This document shows, in pieces, positions 10,659-20,571 of a stretch of DNA of 64,000 nucleotides; the stretch's first letter is position 1; every line of letters starts with the position of its first letter. Below the pieces are notes generated by a model, which was not told the DNA's origin, made no database searches, and worked only from the letters and a program-made list of their open reading frames with translations. The stretch comes from Colocasia esculenta (Eukaryota; Streptophyta; Magnoliopsida; Alismatales; Araceae), in assembly GCA_014218235.1 (NCBI GenBank), contig CM024761.1:89529968-89593967 (forward strand). The letters run 5' to 3'. A program made the position numbers and the translations under genes.

Positions 10659-12007
10659 TCACCTTTTAATGGGTAGGAGATGAGACGGCCCTTCAAAGTT
10701 GCGCCGTGGAAGTCCAAGTTGAGGAAGGCAACGGTGTGGGTTGTAAAGCACGAGCTCAGACACCCCAATCAACTGCAAGTCCACGTCGGGTGCTAGCCGG
10801 GTCCACAAGTCCCTGGTAAGAAGTGGCGCCGGAGTGCAAGAAAATGCATCCCTCGGAATGTCTCGGAGGTAATCACACCAATCCGCCCGTGTTTTGAGCT
10901 GAGTCACCCGATTAGCCACGCGCCCTTCCAGGCCGATGATGTTGTCTAGATGCTTAAGCGGACTCTTGAACAAAATGTGGGACGAGCTAGAGACTTCATT
11001 GTTAACATCAAACTTGAAGTGTAGGTCAGCCACAAGTAAATAAAAGCATAGAACCATATGGAGGCCTACCCAAGCTCGCCACCGTCAGTCCGCTATAAAG
11101 AAAGTCTAGCACCGCCAGTCCCAACCTCTCACCTTCCCAAATGGCGCACACCGCGCCTAGCTGATCCTCTTCCAAAGTGTTATCTATTGAGGGGAAGAGA
11201 AGCACGCCTACCACGCAAATGGCAAATCCCTCATTACCTGTTCCAACCTCTCGCCATTCCCCGCTCATGGCAACTCCTTCATGGTCCAGGCCACCATCTT
11301 TTGCAAGTTGATACTTTTTTCGGTCCGAACACCTTGAGCCTCCCTTGCATCCATAAAGCTTTCCAGCACTCCCTTGCTCGTGTAGCCCTTTGGCATGACC
11401 GCCATCTCATCTTCTACACCCCGCTTCATCCGCTTCAAGCCTAACAAAATCTCAACCTATTCTAATAAAATAGTGGCTTCAAAGGTTTTGAAGAGGAATG
11501 TATGGGTTTGAGGGTGCCATAGTTCAACTAATGCCCCCAGAGCCGCCCAGTCAAGGTGGATCTCGTGGTATCTTTTGGCATGAACAGCAAGGTTATTGAT
11601 CTCCCACCTTTTAAGGATGTTGGTCATGTATAAGGTGATAGTGGAGATAAGTTGTTGGGTCCATGGGAGGCGCATATAGCGTCGGCTACCGGAAAGAGTG
11701 GGTAATCCTATGTGCATGGGCATGGATGGTAAGGGCATTGCATGGGGATTTTGTGCGTAGTCGGAGATGGAGATATTGGTCATTGGAAGAGGAAGAGAGA
11801 CAGGAAAGAGAAGAAAGAGAAAGAAGAAAGGAAGAACACCAAAAAAATGTTAAAAGCATGTCAAAGCACAACCAAAGCCTAAAGAAATCAACATCTACTT
11901 ACCAACTTGGCTTGGACAAGCTTGCAAATGTGTCCTTCCATTGAACTCAACCTTTGGAACCCTTCTCCTCTTGATCCCTTGGAGGAGGAAGAACCATCAT
12001 ACTCCAT
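10659..12007 (-). pseudogene. DUF7745-like transposon-associated pseudogene
   Basis: Exon 1 probably starts at the ATG at 12007-12005 and ends at 11903, with a GTAAGT donor at 11902-11897. The second exon begins near 11783. It carries LVELWHPQTHTFLFKTFEA and, across stops and frameshifts, a region ending LFPSIDNTLEED (11268-11026 frame). The final open part, 11057-10659, contains SELVLYNPHRCLPQLGLPRR. The order (a hydrophobic beta-strand motif, an LFP motif mid-way, and a terminal QLG-x-P-R motif) is what I recall for DUF7745 proteins, which are abundant in plant genomes and transposon-linked. In-frame stops at about 11459 and later show it is dead. Function unknown. Confidence 0.6.
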
Positions 12008-12242
12008 CCCTCTAAAGCTTCTCCTCCTTTCCTCTCCTCCAAAGGCTTCTCCTCCTCCTTCCTCTCCTCCTTGCTTCAAAGATCCTTGCACCTTGGGAAA
12101 GAAGAGAGAGCATGAAAAGGTGTTAGTGCATGAAAAGAATAAGTGAGAGGGTGTCTTGTGACCCCTTGACCTGGAGGCAGCTCTCATGCACACAGTAAGG
12201 GAAGGAGAAGAGCCAAACTGTCAAATCTCGGATTGACAGCTT

Positions 12243-12308
12243 GAATCGCGTCCGATACAGTGGACGCGATTCATGTTTGAAAGGCGTCCAGTCTCCCCGC
12301 TGCGGTTT
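12243..12308. repeat. Dyad modules c (includes a perfect 11-bp hairpin)
   Basis: The module at 12243-12272 has GAATCGCGTCC at 12243-12253 and its exact reverse complement GGACGCGATTC at 12262-12272. In arm notation this is 10 + spacer cgatacagtg + 10. A second, weaker module lies at 12279-12308 (GAAAGGCGTC, spacer cagtctcccc, GCTGCGGTTT). Located upstream (minus strand) of the DUF7745-like pseudogene. Confidence 0.8.
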
Positions 12309-13425
12309 ACAAGTGACATTATTTTTTATGCTTCCCCATATTATTTGTTGCTTGTCAGTACTAATTAGTCTTTGAGCGCAGGATCTAGACACCTTTTTCA
12401 CCGCTTCATACACGATCATCCTTGGCGGCCGCCACCCTGGTATTGTATATATTGCATCTTACTATATGATATACTTTATTAGAGCACATCAAGGACCTCG
12501 AGGCTCTGACAAATTTGGAATTTGAGTTCCCCTCCTCTGCGAAAAACAATGATGATTCCAGAGGAGTCTTACGACTTGAGGATAGGCTGTTACACTGCAG
12601 AAGGATGACGGTTCCATCCGGTATCCTGACTTCGGCATCGCGACAATATTATCCTTGATTATCTTATATTTTCTTTTGTTTTAGATTTTTCTTTTAAGCC
12701 CAGCATGCATCATGTAGGTCTTTGAGCATAATTCCAGATTATCACTCTCGTCTTTAATTGAAGAGAACCACTCGTTCCTCAAACCCAGTTAACATGGAAT
12801 ATTCCACTCCTAGTCAAGTAACCAGTTCATTGTGTTGTTGTTTGAAAAACGTCTTTTGAGAAACTCAGTTGTTTTGGATTCTTATTTTCAATTCATCTCC
12901 CAAAGATCCACCTGAGGCAGTGGCAGATGCCCCTGATGGTGCAACCTAACAGATTGTGTCCTTAGGTACTTCCCCGACGCTGGAAGTTGATCTTTTTCCC
13001 TTTCATGCCCACGTGCACATTCTTTTTCCTTTCGTCCAGCCATTGAGTTTTCTCCTAAGATTTTCCAAAAAGTCGCTTCACTTCGAATTAACGAACAGCT
13101 CCTGTCATATGTTATTGAGGCGTGTCTCATCACACCTTGGCTTCTACTTTTCAGTCACTCCACTTCATTCCACTCAATTCACACCATTCCATTGCTATCA
13201 TTTCACGTCACTTCGCTCCACTTCCTTGCAAAGCAGACGCCAAGGCGAGGCAGCTGTAGACACGCCATTTCGGCAACATATCGAGTAAATTTCATGTTAC
13301 ACTGTGATGCCTCGAAGTGGCTCTCTTCAATTAACATCTTGAGTGACTTTCCTATTTTTTCTGAATTTATCTAGAATTTTTAGGAATTTCCTAAAAGGGT
13401 TAAAAAGGGTCTGTTAAACTTAAAT
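12309..13425. other. Region without a supported gene
   Basis: AT-rich to mixed sequence with no convincing coding potential on either strand. Short open frames carry no recognisable motifs. It may be the upstream part of the LTR-like segment whose TATA box lies at 13989, but I see no LTR start. Confidence 0.4.
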
Positions 13426-13974
13426 TTTTCGCGTCCGGAACAGTGGACGTTGTTTCATGTCTTGATCCACGGCGGGTGTAGTCGACCCAAATCATGCTTG
13501 CTATTTGTCACATGTCTATTAAGATTCGCTTCCGCCATATCTGCCGCGATTTTACGTCAAAGCCTAAGCCATGCCCCTAACGCCGAGGCATTTAAGAGGG
13601 GCCACATTTCAAATCATGAGAAATCAAGAAACACGTCCGGCAAAGCTGCCGCAATTTTAAGTCAAAGCCTAAACGTACCCCCCTAAGCCGTGACATTTAA
13701 GAGCTCCCATGCTTCGAATCATGGCAAATTTAGAATCGCGTTTGCACGAGTCGATGCATTTTCAAAGCCATCAATCAAATCAAGAATCAATTTGGTCAAA
13801 GATCGATTTGGTTAGAAAATGCGAGGACATTAACCGACACGATTCTGAACGTGGCCGCAGGCTACAATCATCATGCGATTGTCAAATCAAGCGGGAATCA
13901 AGGGCTTTTAAAACGCGGCGGCTAAGGCGGACGCGCTTCATAGAGATAGGCGTCCACTGTACCAGACATGATTT
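13426..13974. repeat. Dyad-module array d (seven modules)
   Basis: Modules at 13426-13455, 13523-13552, 13628-13657, 13733-13762, 13816-13845, 13910-13939 and 13945-13974, all with 10-nt spacers. The last two are at 35-bp pitch; earlier ones are spaced 83-105 bp. Example: GAATCGCGTT, spacer tgcacgagtc, GATGCATTTT. The array ends 14 bp before a TATA box on the plus strand, so it would sit in a promoter-proximal position if that TATA box is used. Confidence 0.7.
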
Positions 13975-13988
13975 TGGCATGTTTTGCC

Positions 13989-13996
13989 TATAAATA
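13989..13996 (+). promoter_or_regulatory. TATA box of an LTR-like promoter
   Basis: TATAAATA preceded by GC-containing repeats and followed within about 70 bp by a TGGCGCC motif at 14059-14065. TGGCGCC is a common start of primer-binding sites in Tat and Athila type gypsy elements. The spacing is compatible with a short R-U5. The preceding bases (gccgaac) do not end in CA, so the LTR end is not canonical and the call is tentative. Confidence 0.4.
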
Positions 13997-14758
13997 TAGA
14001 CCTGGGGGTAACAAAAAAAAATAAAAAAATCCCCAGAGACGGTGAAGCTTTGCCGAACTGGCGCCTCGACCCCCGAGCCATAATTATCCAACTCCCCGAG
14101 GCAAAGCCCTACGGATCAGAAGTTCGCGTTCCGAGGTCAAGGAGGAGTACGCGCAACGCTCATCATCTCACATCTTCCTCCTTGGGATTCGGAGTCTTCA
14201 TCCCCTTCATCCAATCAGCGTGAGGTGGAAGGGGCTTCGTCCCCACCGCATCCATCATGAGCAACGGGCTACATCGCCATTTCTTGTCCCTCCCCCCCCC
14301 CCCCCCTCACTTTCCTTTTGGATTAGTGCATGCATCACATCACTCCACACACACACACACACATCATCTTCTCCATTCCCACTTTTTTTAGGGGTTTAAC
14401 ACCACCCCACAAGGTGTGTTAATCCCCACTTAATGCTTTTTATTTCATTCCATGTGAGCTTTTACTACACCTTCATAGTCTAATCCCTTTGTCACTTGTT
14501 TCTTGTTGTTTTTATTCTTGAAAGGCCATTGAAGCTAAATCTCCTTTGCCGACCGGCCGGTGGAAAGAGGATGTAGGACCCACAACACTCCCACGATCTT
14601 CGGGCAAAAGGTAAGTACATATTCTTCCTCTCTTCCATTTCATTCGGCACCCTCGTGTGCCTGGCGATCACATCACACTCCATATCGTGCACACACGCAC
14701 CTTCTTTCTTTTCCGTCTTTTTTCTGCTTTTCCACCATACCTCGCCATTCCCCATCCA

Positions 14759-14760
<2 letters not shown>
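13997..14760. other. Leader-like or flanking noncoding sequence with simple repeats
   Basis: Contains the TGGCGCC motif (14059-14065), a poly-C run of roughly 16 at 14291-14306 and an AC dinucleotide run near 14348-14362. There is no recognisable gag or other protein motif. The plus-strand open frames are short and lack known domains. Confidence 0.4.

Positions 14761-14808
<48 letters not shown>
14761..14808. repeat. AT dinucleotide microsatellite
   Basis: A perfect (AT)24 run. Reading frames across it that give Tyr/Ile repeats are artefacts. Confidence 0.95.
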
Positions 14809-14809
<1 letters not shown>

Positions 14810-14992
14810 CTTTCTTTTCTTTTTTTAAGTCAAATTCTCTCCCTTGTGGGCAGTGTTTTAGAGGAAAAGAAAATGCGTCTACACTGTCCACGAAATGCCT
14901 TGGAATTTGGGGGCACAAAAATTCCCGCTCAAAAGCCTTCAACCAAAATCATCCACATGTCCTTAAACTCAGATCTAGAAAAATAGTCGAAG

Positions 14993-15394
14993 TGTGTCGA
15001 CAGAACATGAGATATGTGTCGACACATGTTCCTGGCTTTGTGTCCTGGAAGCTTTGACAGATGAGTTGTGTCGACACACTTTGCACTTGTGTCAACACAC
15101 TTTCCACTGGCTGCAAAACAAGCTTTAGGGAGGGACAGGATGTGTCGACACACAATCATCCTGTGTCGACACCACTAGCACTTAAGTTCTCTGACTACTT
15201 CTTGGATACATAAGATGTGTCGACACACAACCACCTTGTGTCGACACCACTAGCACTTTCATACTTCACTGTTTACTAGATGCATGGGATGTGTCGACAC
15301 CACTGAACTTGTGTCGACACAACTAGCTTGCTTTCATGATTATTTGCTCTGGGATTGAGTCATGTGTCGACACACTATCTGAATTGTGTCAACA
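14993..15394. repeat. 74-bp tandem array of paired TGTGTCGACA motifs
   Basis: Six pairs of the near-palindrome TGTGTCGACA. First members lie at 14993, 15067, 15141, 15216, 15290 and 15363, a pitch of 73-75 bp. Partners lie 10-12 nt downstream (at 15015, 15088, 15162, 15237, 15310, 15385). Sequence between pairs is less conserved than the palindromes. A few partners carry TGTGTCAACA. The array ends about 125 bp before an LTR-like terminus gaaccaaca at 15511-15519, so it probably sits in a copia-like LTR read on the minus strand. The other end of that LTR is unresolved; TG at 14854 preceded by ggcag is a candidate, matching agcag at 15520-15524 in four of five bases. Confidence 0.8.
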
Positions 15395-15519
15395 CCACTG
15401 TCATCATATGAACATTTCTATGAGCTACACATGGAAAAATAATGTTAGATATAATTGAAGCATGATTTCCACATTTGTATGGATCATAGTTAAACATCAT
15501 CAAAACAAGAGAACCAACA

Positions 15520-15894
15520 AGCAGTAGACACTTTGACTCGCAAGCAATAGGCACTTCGATTAGTAAGCAATCGACTACTGAACACATTTTGATTGGTGTT
15601 ATAAAGGTTTCAATTGGTGAACAATTATTTTGATTGGTGACTTAAGTGTTTTGAACCTATTGATTGGTGAAGGAAAGGTTCTGATTGATGACTAACCTAT
15701 CGATTAGTGAAGAAAAAGGTTTCGATTGAAGTTATAATCTTCTAATTACTGAACAAAAAATCCAGTAACCTTCTAATTGGAGTTATTAGTGTACTTTATG
15801 ACATTATTCCACAAGAATTATTTATCCTAAAAATAAGTCTTTTGTTTATTAAATTATATATACATATATAGATATATAAATCCAGGTTGCTACA
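15520..15894 (-). mobile_element. 3' LTR remnant of gypsy fragment G2, with gattggtga repeats
   Basis: On the minus strand a polypurine tract is followed by TGTAGCAACC, the start of a gypsy LTR; the LTR edge is at 15894. Between 15535 and 15800 short degenerate copies of tcgattggtga recur every 25-60 bp. The LTR is short here and is probably interrupted by the copia-like sequence carrying the 74-bp array. Confidence 0.55.
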
Positions 15895-15912
15895 CCCTCT
15901 CCCACTTAAAAG
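15895..15912 (-). other. Polypurine tract of G2
   Basis: On the minus strand this reads cttttaagtgggagaggg, directly followed by the LTR dinucleotide TG. It has the same form as the tracts of elements H, N and T. Confidence 0.8.
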
Positions 15913-15994
15913 AATTTGGTTCCCAAATTCATAGCAAAAATATTTTTTTCTTACTTGGGAACAGTTATGGGAATCTCTTGTGCATAGCTTCTTC

Positions 15995-17711
15995 CTATTC
16001 CCATGTTGCTTCATGCTCTAGGCATTGGCTCCAATGAACCTTGACCATAGGAATAATTTTATTCCTCAATTGCTGTACTTCTCTATCAAGTATCTTGTAT
16101 GGCTTTTGTTCATAGGTTAAGTCTTGTTGTACTACTAAGTCATCATTATAGATAATATGGTAAGGGTCATATACATGCCTCTTGAGCATAGACACATAGA
16201 ATACATTATGTAATCCATCTAACTTTTGTGGTAAAGCAAGACAGTATGCCACCTTACCAATTCTCTCTAATATTTCAAAAGGCCCAATAAATCGTGGAGT
16301 AAACTTTCCTTTGATGTCAAATCTCTTGATTCCATGATTTGGAGATACCTTTAGGAGTACATAGTCTCCCACTTGAAACTCCAAGTCTCTTCTTCTAGTA
16401 TCTACATTGGTCTTATGTCTGTCTTGAGCTATGGCCATCCTTTCTATAATGATCCTTATCTTTTCTGTGGTTTCACGAATCATATCTGGTCCCAACAGCT
16501 ATTTTTCTCCAATTTCATTCCACCATATAGGTGATCTACATCTCCTTCCATATAGTGCCTCGAAAGGTGCCATTTGAATACTGGCATGATAGTTGTCATT
16601 ATAGGAAAACTCTACCAATAGTAGATATTCATGCCAACTTCCAACAAAATCTATGACACAAGTCCTAAGCATATCTTCAATTGTTTGGTTGGTCCTTTCT
16701 ATCTGACCATCTGTCCATGGATGAAAAGTTGTACTAAAGTTTAACTTGCTCCCTAGAGAACTATGCAATCCTCTTCTGAAATGAAAAGTAAACCTGGGGT
16801 CACGATCAAACACAATAGACACAAGGATGCCATGTAGTCTGACTATATCCTTGACGTATAGTGCTGCTAAAATATTAATAGACCATCTACTTTTAATGGG
16901 AAGAAAGTGTGCAGACTTAGTCAGATGGTCCACAACCACCCATATTCCATCAAAACCACCACTTGTTTTTGGAAATCTCATTATAAAATCTATACCTATT
17001 CCTTCCCACTTCCACTCAGGTATACTCAATGGCTTAAGTTTTTCAGCGTGTCGAAGGTGTTCTGCCTTCACCTATTGGCATGTTAAGTAGCAAGACACAA
17101 ATTCTGCTACTTCTATTTTCATGTTTGGCCACTAGAAACTCCTTTTAGATCTTGATACATCTTGGTAGCTCCTAAGTGGACAGCCTACCTGGTCCTATGT
17201 GCTTATTCCATGATTTTCTTCTTTGTTTCTACATGATTAGGTACACAGGTTCTTACTTGGAAAAATAACTTTCCATCAGTGGCAAGAGAAAATCCAACTT
17301 TCTGATCGAAGTTTGACTTTATTTCCACCAGTGTAGGACCATTCTCCAGTAGTTGTAATATCTCTTTTGATAATGCTGGTTGTGCACTAAGGTTAGCAAT
17401 CATGCACCAATCCCTAGTTAGTTCTGCACTAACCTTCATTTAAGCAAACTCTTCTATCAGCTTCCATTCACTCACCATGAGATTGGACAAAATTGCCACA
17501 GGCTTTCGGCTGAGTACATTTCCCACAACATTTGCCATGCCACGATGTCAATGAATTGAGAAATCGTAATCTTTGCCTCATGTTTAACTCTTGCTGTGAG
17601 AATAGATAATTCAAACTTTTATGGTTAGAAAATACTAGGAATTTCCACCATAAAGATAATGACGCTAGATCTTAAGAGCAAAGATGACAACAACTAGCTC
17701 TAGGTCATGTA
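15995..17711 (-). pseudogene. Chromovirus pol fragment (G2): RNase H edge, integrase, chromodomain-like tail
   Basis: Minus-strand frames at 17439-17203, 17071-16499 and 16495-15995 together cover the integrase of a Tekay-like chromovirus. Visible are IGIDFIMRFPKTSGG (first catalytic Asp), VFDRDPRFTFHF (second Asp), TDGQIERTNQ (Glu), RRRDLEFQVGDYVLLKVSP, RPFEILER-type C-terminal motifs and a chromodomain-like HWSQCLEHEATWE end. Stops separate the frames, and upstream coding is cut at 17711 by a copia-like LTR. Compared with N and H it is a more diverged family. Confidence 0.85.
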
Positions 17712-19419
17712 TGTTGGGTATGGAATGAATATCTAGAGGGGGGTGAATAGATATTGACCACTTAAAATTTTAAAAGCCCGAAACATACCTTATGATATGA
17801 AAGAGCTACTAATATCAAACTAGATGAAGCAATTTAGCCAATGCACAACACACCACACAATGCAAGCAAAAATTTTAAGGTGGTTCGGCTCTAGTGTGGA
17901 GACCTACATCCACCCCTCACTAAACTAAGTGAGGCTTCACTCAACAACCCAAAAGTGTGAAACACTCACACAACTTCTGATTCATAGCTTCATACAGCCT
18001 GCTAATTCACAGCTTCAATACATCTGATTCACAGCTTCGAGATTGCATCAATCTCACAATCCTCACACACAAAGTGTAGGATCAGTCCATCTACTCCAAC
18101 TGGAACAGACAACCAAGCAGTTTGGTATTCACAAGAAATAGGAAAAATCAAAGGAGATAAATTGCTAAAAGAATGCAGAAATTTTGCAAACACTCTATGT
18201 GGAGTTTCACTGAAGTTGAGATCTGATCAGATTTCTCCTTGAACTCCCAATTGCGTCTTCTCCAGGCTTGAGTTCATCAGACTCTTCTTCTGGCCTCAGC
18301 TTAAGGATCAATTGTCTCTGAATTGAGTGAAATTTTGATGCTCTACTTCAATTGATCAGCAATAGGTCTTCATACAAGTAGAAGAAGTGATTCAGCATCC
18401 TTTCTTCTTGATGAGCAAACTGCACCGAAACCTGTTCTTCTTTGCTCTCAAGCTCTTCGCTCTTTCTGCTTTTCTCAGCTCTCAGACACTCTGCTCTTTT
18501 TCTATATGTGTTATCTCAAAGGGCAAGCCGCACCCCTTTTTCATCAGCATATCAGAATCTTCCTGGTGGGCCCCAACATAATACCAATTCGTTGGGAGGT
18601 GTGCCGCCAAAAAGGGTATCTTCTAGAACCTTGTAAAGTGTGCTTGGAATCCCAATCATTGGGCCTCGGGTCACATGCCTGGAACTAATGCGCTGGCAAT
18701 CACTTTTCCTCACTAGAATATTAAGATCAGAGAGTCGACACAACTTGAGCATAGTGTCGACACATACAGAACATGACTTGGACCAATGCAGATGCTTCAG
18801 TAGAGTCGACTCCATGCCTTCATGAGTCGACCTTATCCATTCGACTACTGTAGAGACTAATTGTCCATGAGTATAGAGCAGACCTTGTAGCATCTGAGTG
18901 TCAACCTCATAGAATGGTAGAGTTGACCTGATCTTCAAGTCGACCTCATAGACTGGTGGAGTCGACCTGATCTTCATCTGGAGTCAACCTCATAGACTAG
19001 TAGAGTCAACCTGTTCTTTATCTGGAGTCGACCTCATAGACTGGTAGAGTCAACTTGATCTTCATCTAGAGTTGACCTCATGCATTTCTTTCCTTTCAGC
19101 GCTAACAGGAAATCCAACTAGTGTCGACCTGATTCTCATTTGGAGTCGACCTTATGCAATTCTTTTCCTTCACCGATAACAAGAAGACCAACTGGTGTCG
19201 ACCTGTTCTTCAACTAGAGTTGACCTTATGTGATACTTTAAACTTTTGTGCTATTGGAAAAACTATCTAGTGTCGACCTTTCCTTTGGGTAGTGTCGACT
19301 CAAGTGCTTCACTAAACTCCAGTTACTCACTCACTGAGACATGTGTGTCGACCTATGAAGCAACCACTATCAACACACATGAGATCCTTTGACTATATAA
19401 ATTGTCCTGTTATATAAAA
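17712..19419 (-). mobile_element. Copia-like (SIRE/Maximus-type) LTR fragment S1 inserted in G2
   Basis: Starts TGTTGGG at 17712, directly inside the RNase H coding region of G2 and after the possible target site atgta. It shares with solo LTR S2 a stem flanking a G-run (17728-17755) and a GGTGG...CCACC segment (17879-17914). Its far end is cut by insertion of H, whose target duplication TAAAA lies at 19415-19419. Orientation is taken from S2. Assignment to SIRE/Maximus rests on the S2 and S3 ends and is tentative. Confidence 0.6.
18731..19330. repeat. Array of GAGTCGACC-type paired motifs
   Basis: About a dozen copies of GTCGAC, or GTCAAC/GTTGAC variants, in paired contexts such as gtcgacctcatagactggt followed by gagtcgacc. 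A pitch near 44 bp is clear in the middle (18938, 18982, 19026). At the left, GTCGACAC and GTGTCGAC near 18733-18762 form an inverted pair. Decay is mostly C to T or G to A. Located within LTR fragment S1. Confidence 0.7.
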
Positions 19420-20571
19420 TGTCACATCCCAAGAATTACGCAGCGGAAAATATTTTGGAGAATTAAAGTTGATATTCTGAGATGTGATCAGTTGGCAAAT
19501 AAGCCTCTAGCTAGCAAGCATTCGATGTGCCTCAACAGAAACACAATAGGGCCCACATAATGAACACAACTCAATCTTGAATTCCAATCTCAACAACTTG
19601 TTTTACTTCAAAATAACTAATACAACTCTTTCACTGTTGTACTACAATATTGAGACTCAAATAAAAGGAAAATCACATACAATCTCACTACCTACTACAT
19701 GTAACTACTCTCAAAGTAAACTATGGAAATAGATGGTTGGGACGCTCATCACTCGGACGCATACCCCTCCTCGACTTGTTCTTCCTCTTGTACTTCATAG
19801 TTACCTAGAAGGTTAAAAGTAAGGAATGAGAAAACTAGCCTAGTAGGATTTATATCTCAATATGCGGGCAATGATATAAGTGATTAGCAATTTAGCACTA
19901 GGTAAGCACGAATTGTCAAGATATGCATGAGCGATAAACCTCATTAAACATGATACATGAACAAGATAGATGGAATGATCATGATAGAGCAAGATCTAGA
20001 ATATGGTAACAAGGTAGAACTATCAATAGATCACTTTGCACATGCACGTAAGATATCACTTGATGTCATTAGTTTGCAAGAAAGCAAGATATCATTAATT
20101 GCAATAAAATGTAGGATGGTCATATCACGCAAGCAAGCAAGCACAAGCATGATCATGTAACACCTAATCAAGCACGAAGACACTAATGTACACCAAGGAA
20201 TGATCCACCTTGAAATGCACAATGGGACACGTGCATGTGGTTATTGTATCTAGCATTCAACATGCAAGTACTCCCAGTGTAGATGCAACGCCAGTAATCA
20301 TTATACCCCATGGTTAACAATATATTTATGACTCTCCATCATTAGGGCTGGACTGGACCCCTTGGACACTCGTCGTTCCCGATCAGCATCTCACTTAATT
20401 TCAAATGTAGATACCCACAGTTATTAATGGCCAATAACAAGAGTTTCAAGATGTAAGCAATTGTAGTATCACGTTCATGATGATGATGTCAAGAAATAGC
20501 AAGTCATCTGAACATGATTTCATGATAACCGTAGTCGAGAGATAATTTCGACAGCATAAGGGCGTGATTTA

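Noticed and set aside
14657..14986. Membrane-like protein with Tyr/Ile repeats
   Set aside because: Translation of the (AT)24 microsatellite and its flanks.
14993..15394. CRISPR-like repeat-spacer array
   Set aside because: Repeats are short palindromes at 74-bp pitch in a plant retrotransposon context. There are no cas genes and the spacers are partly conserved.
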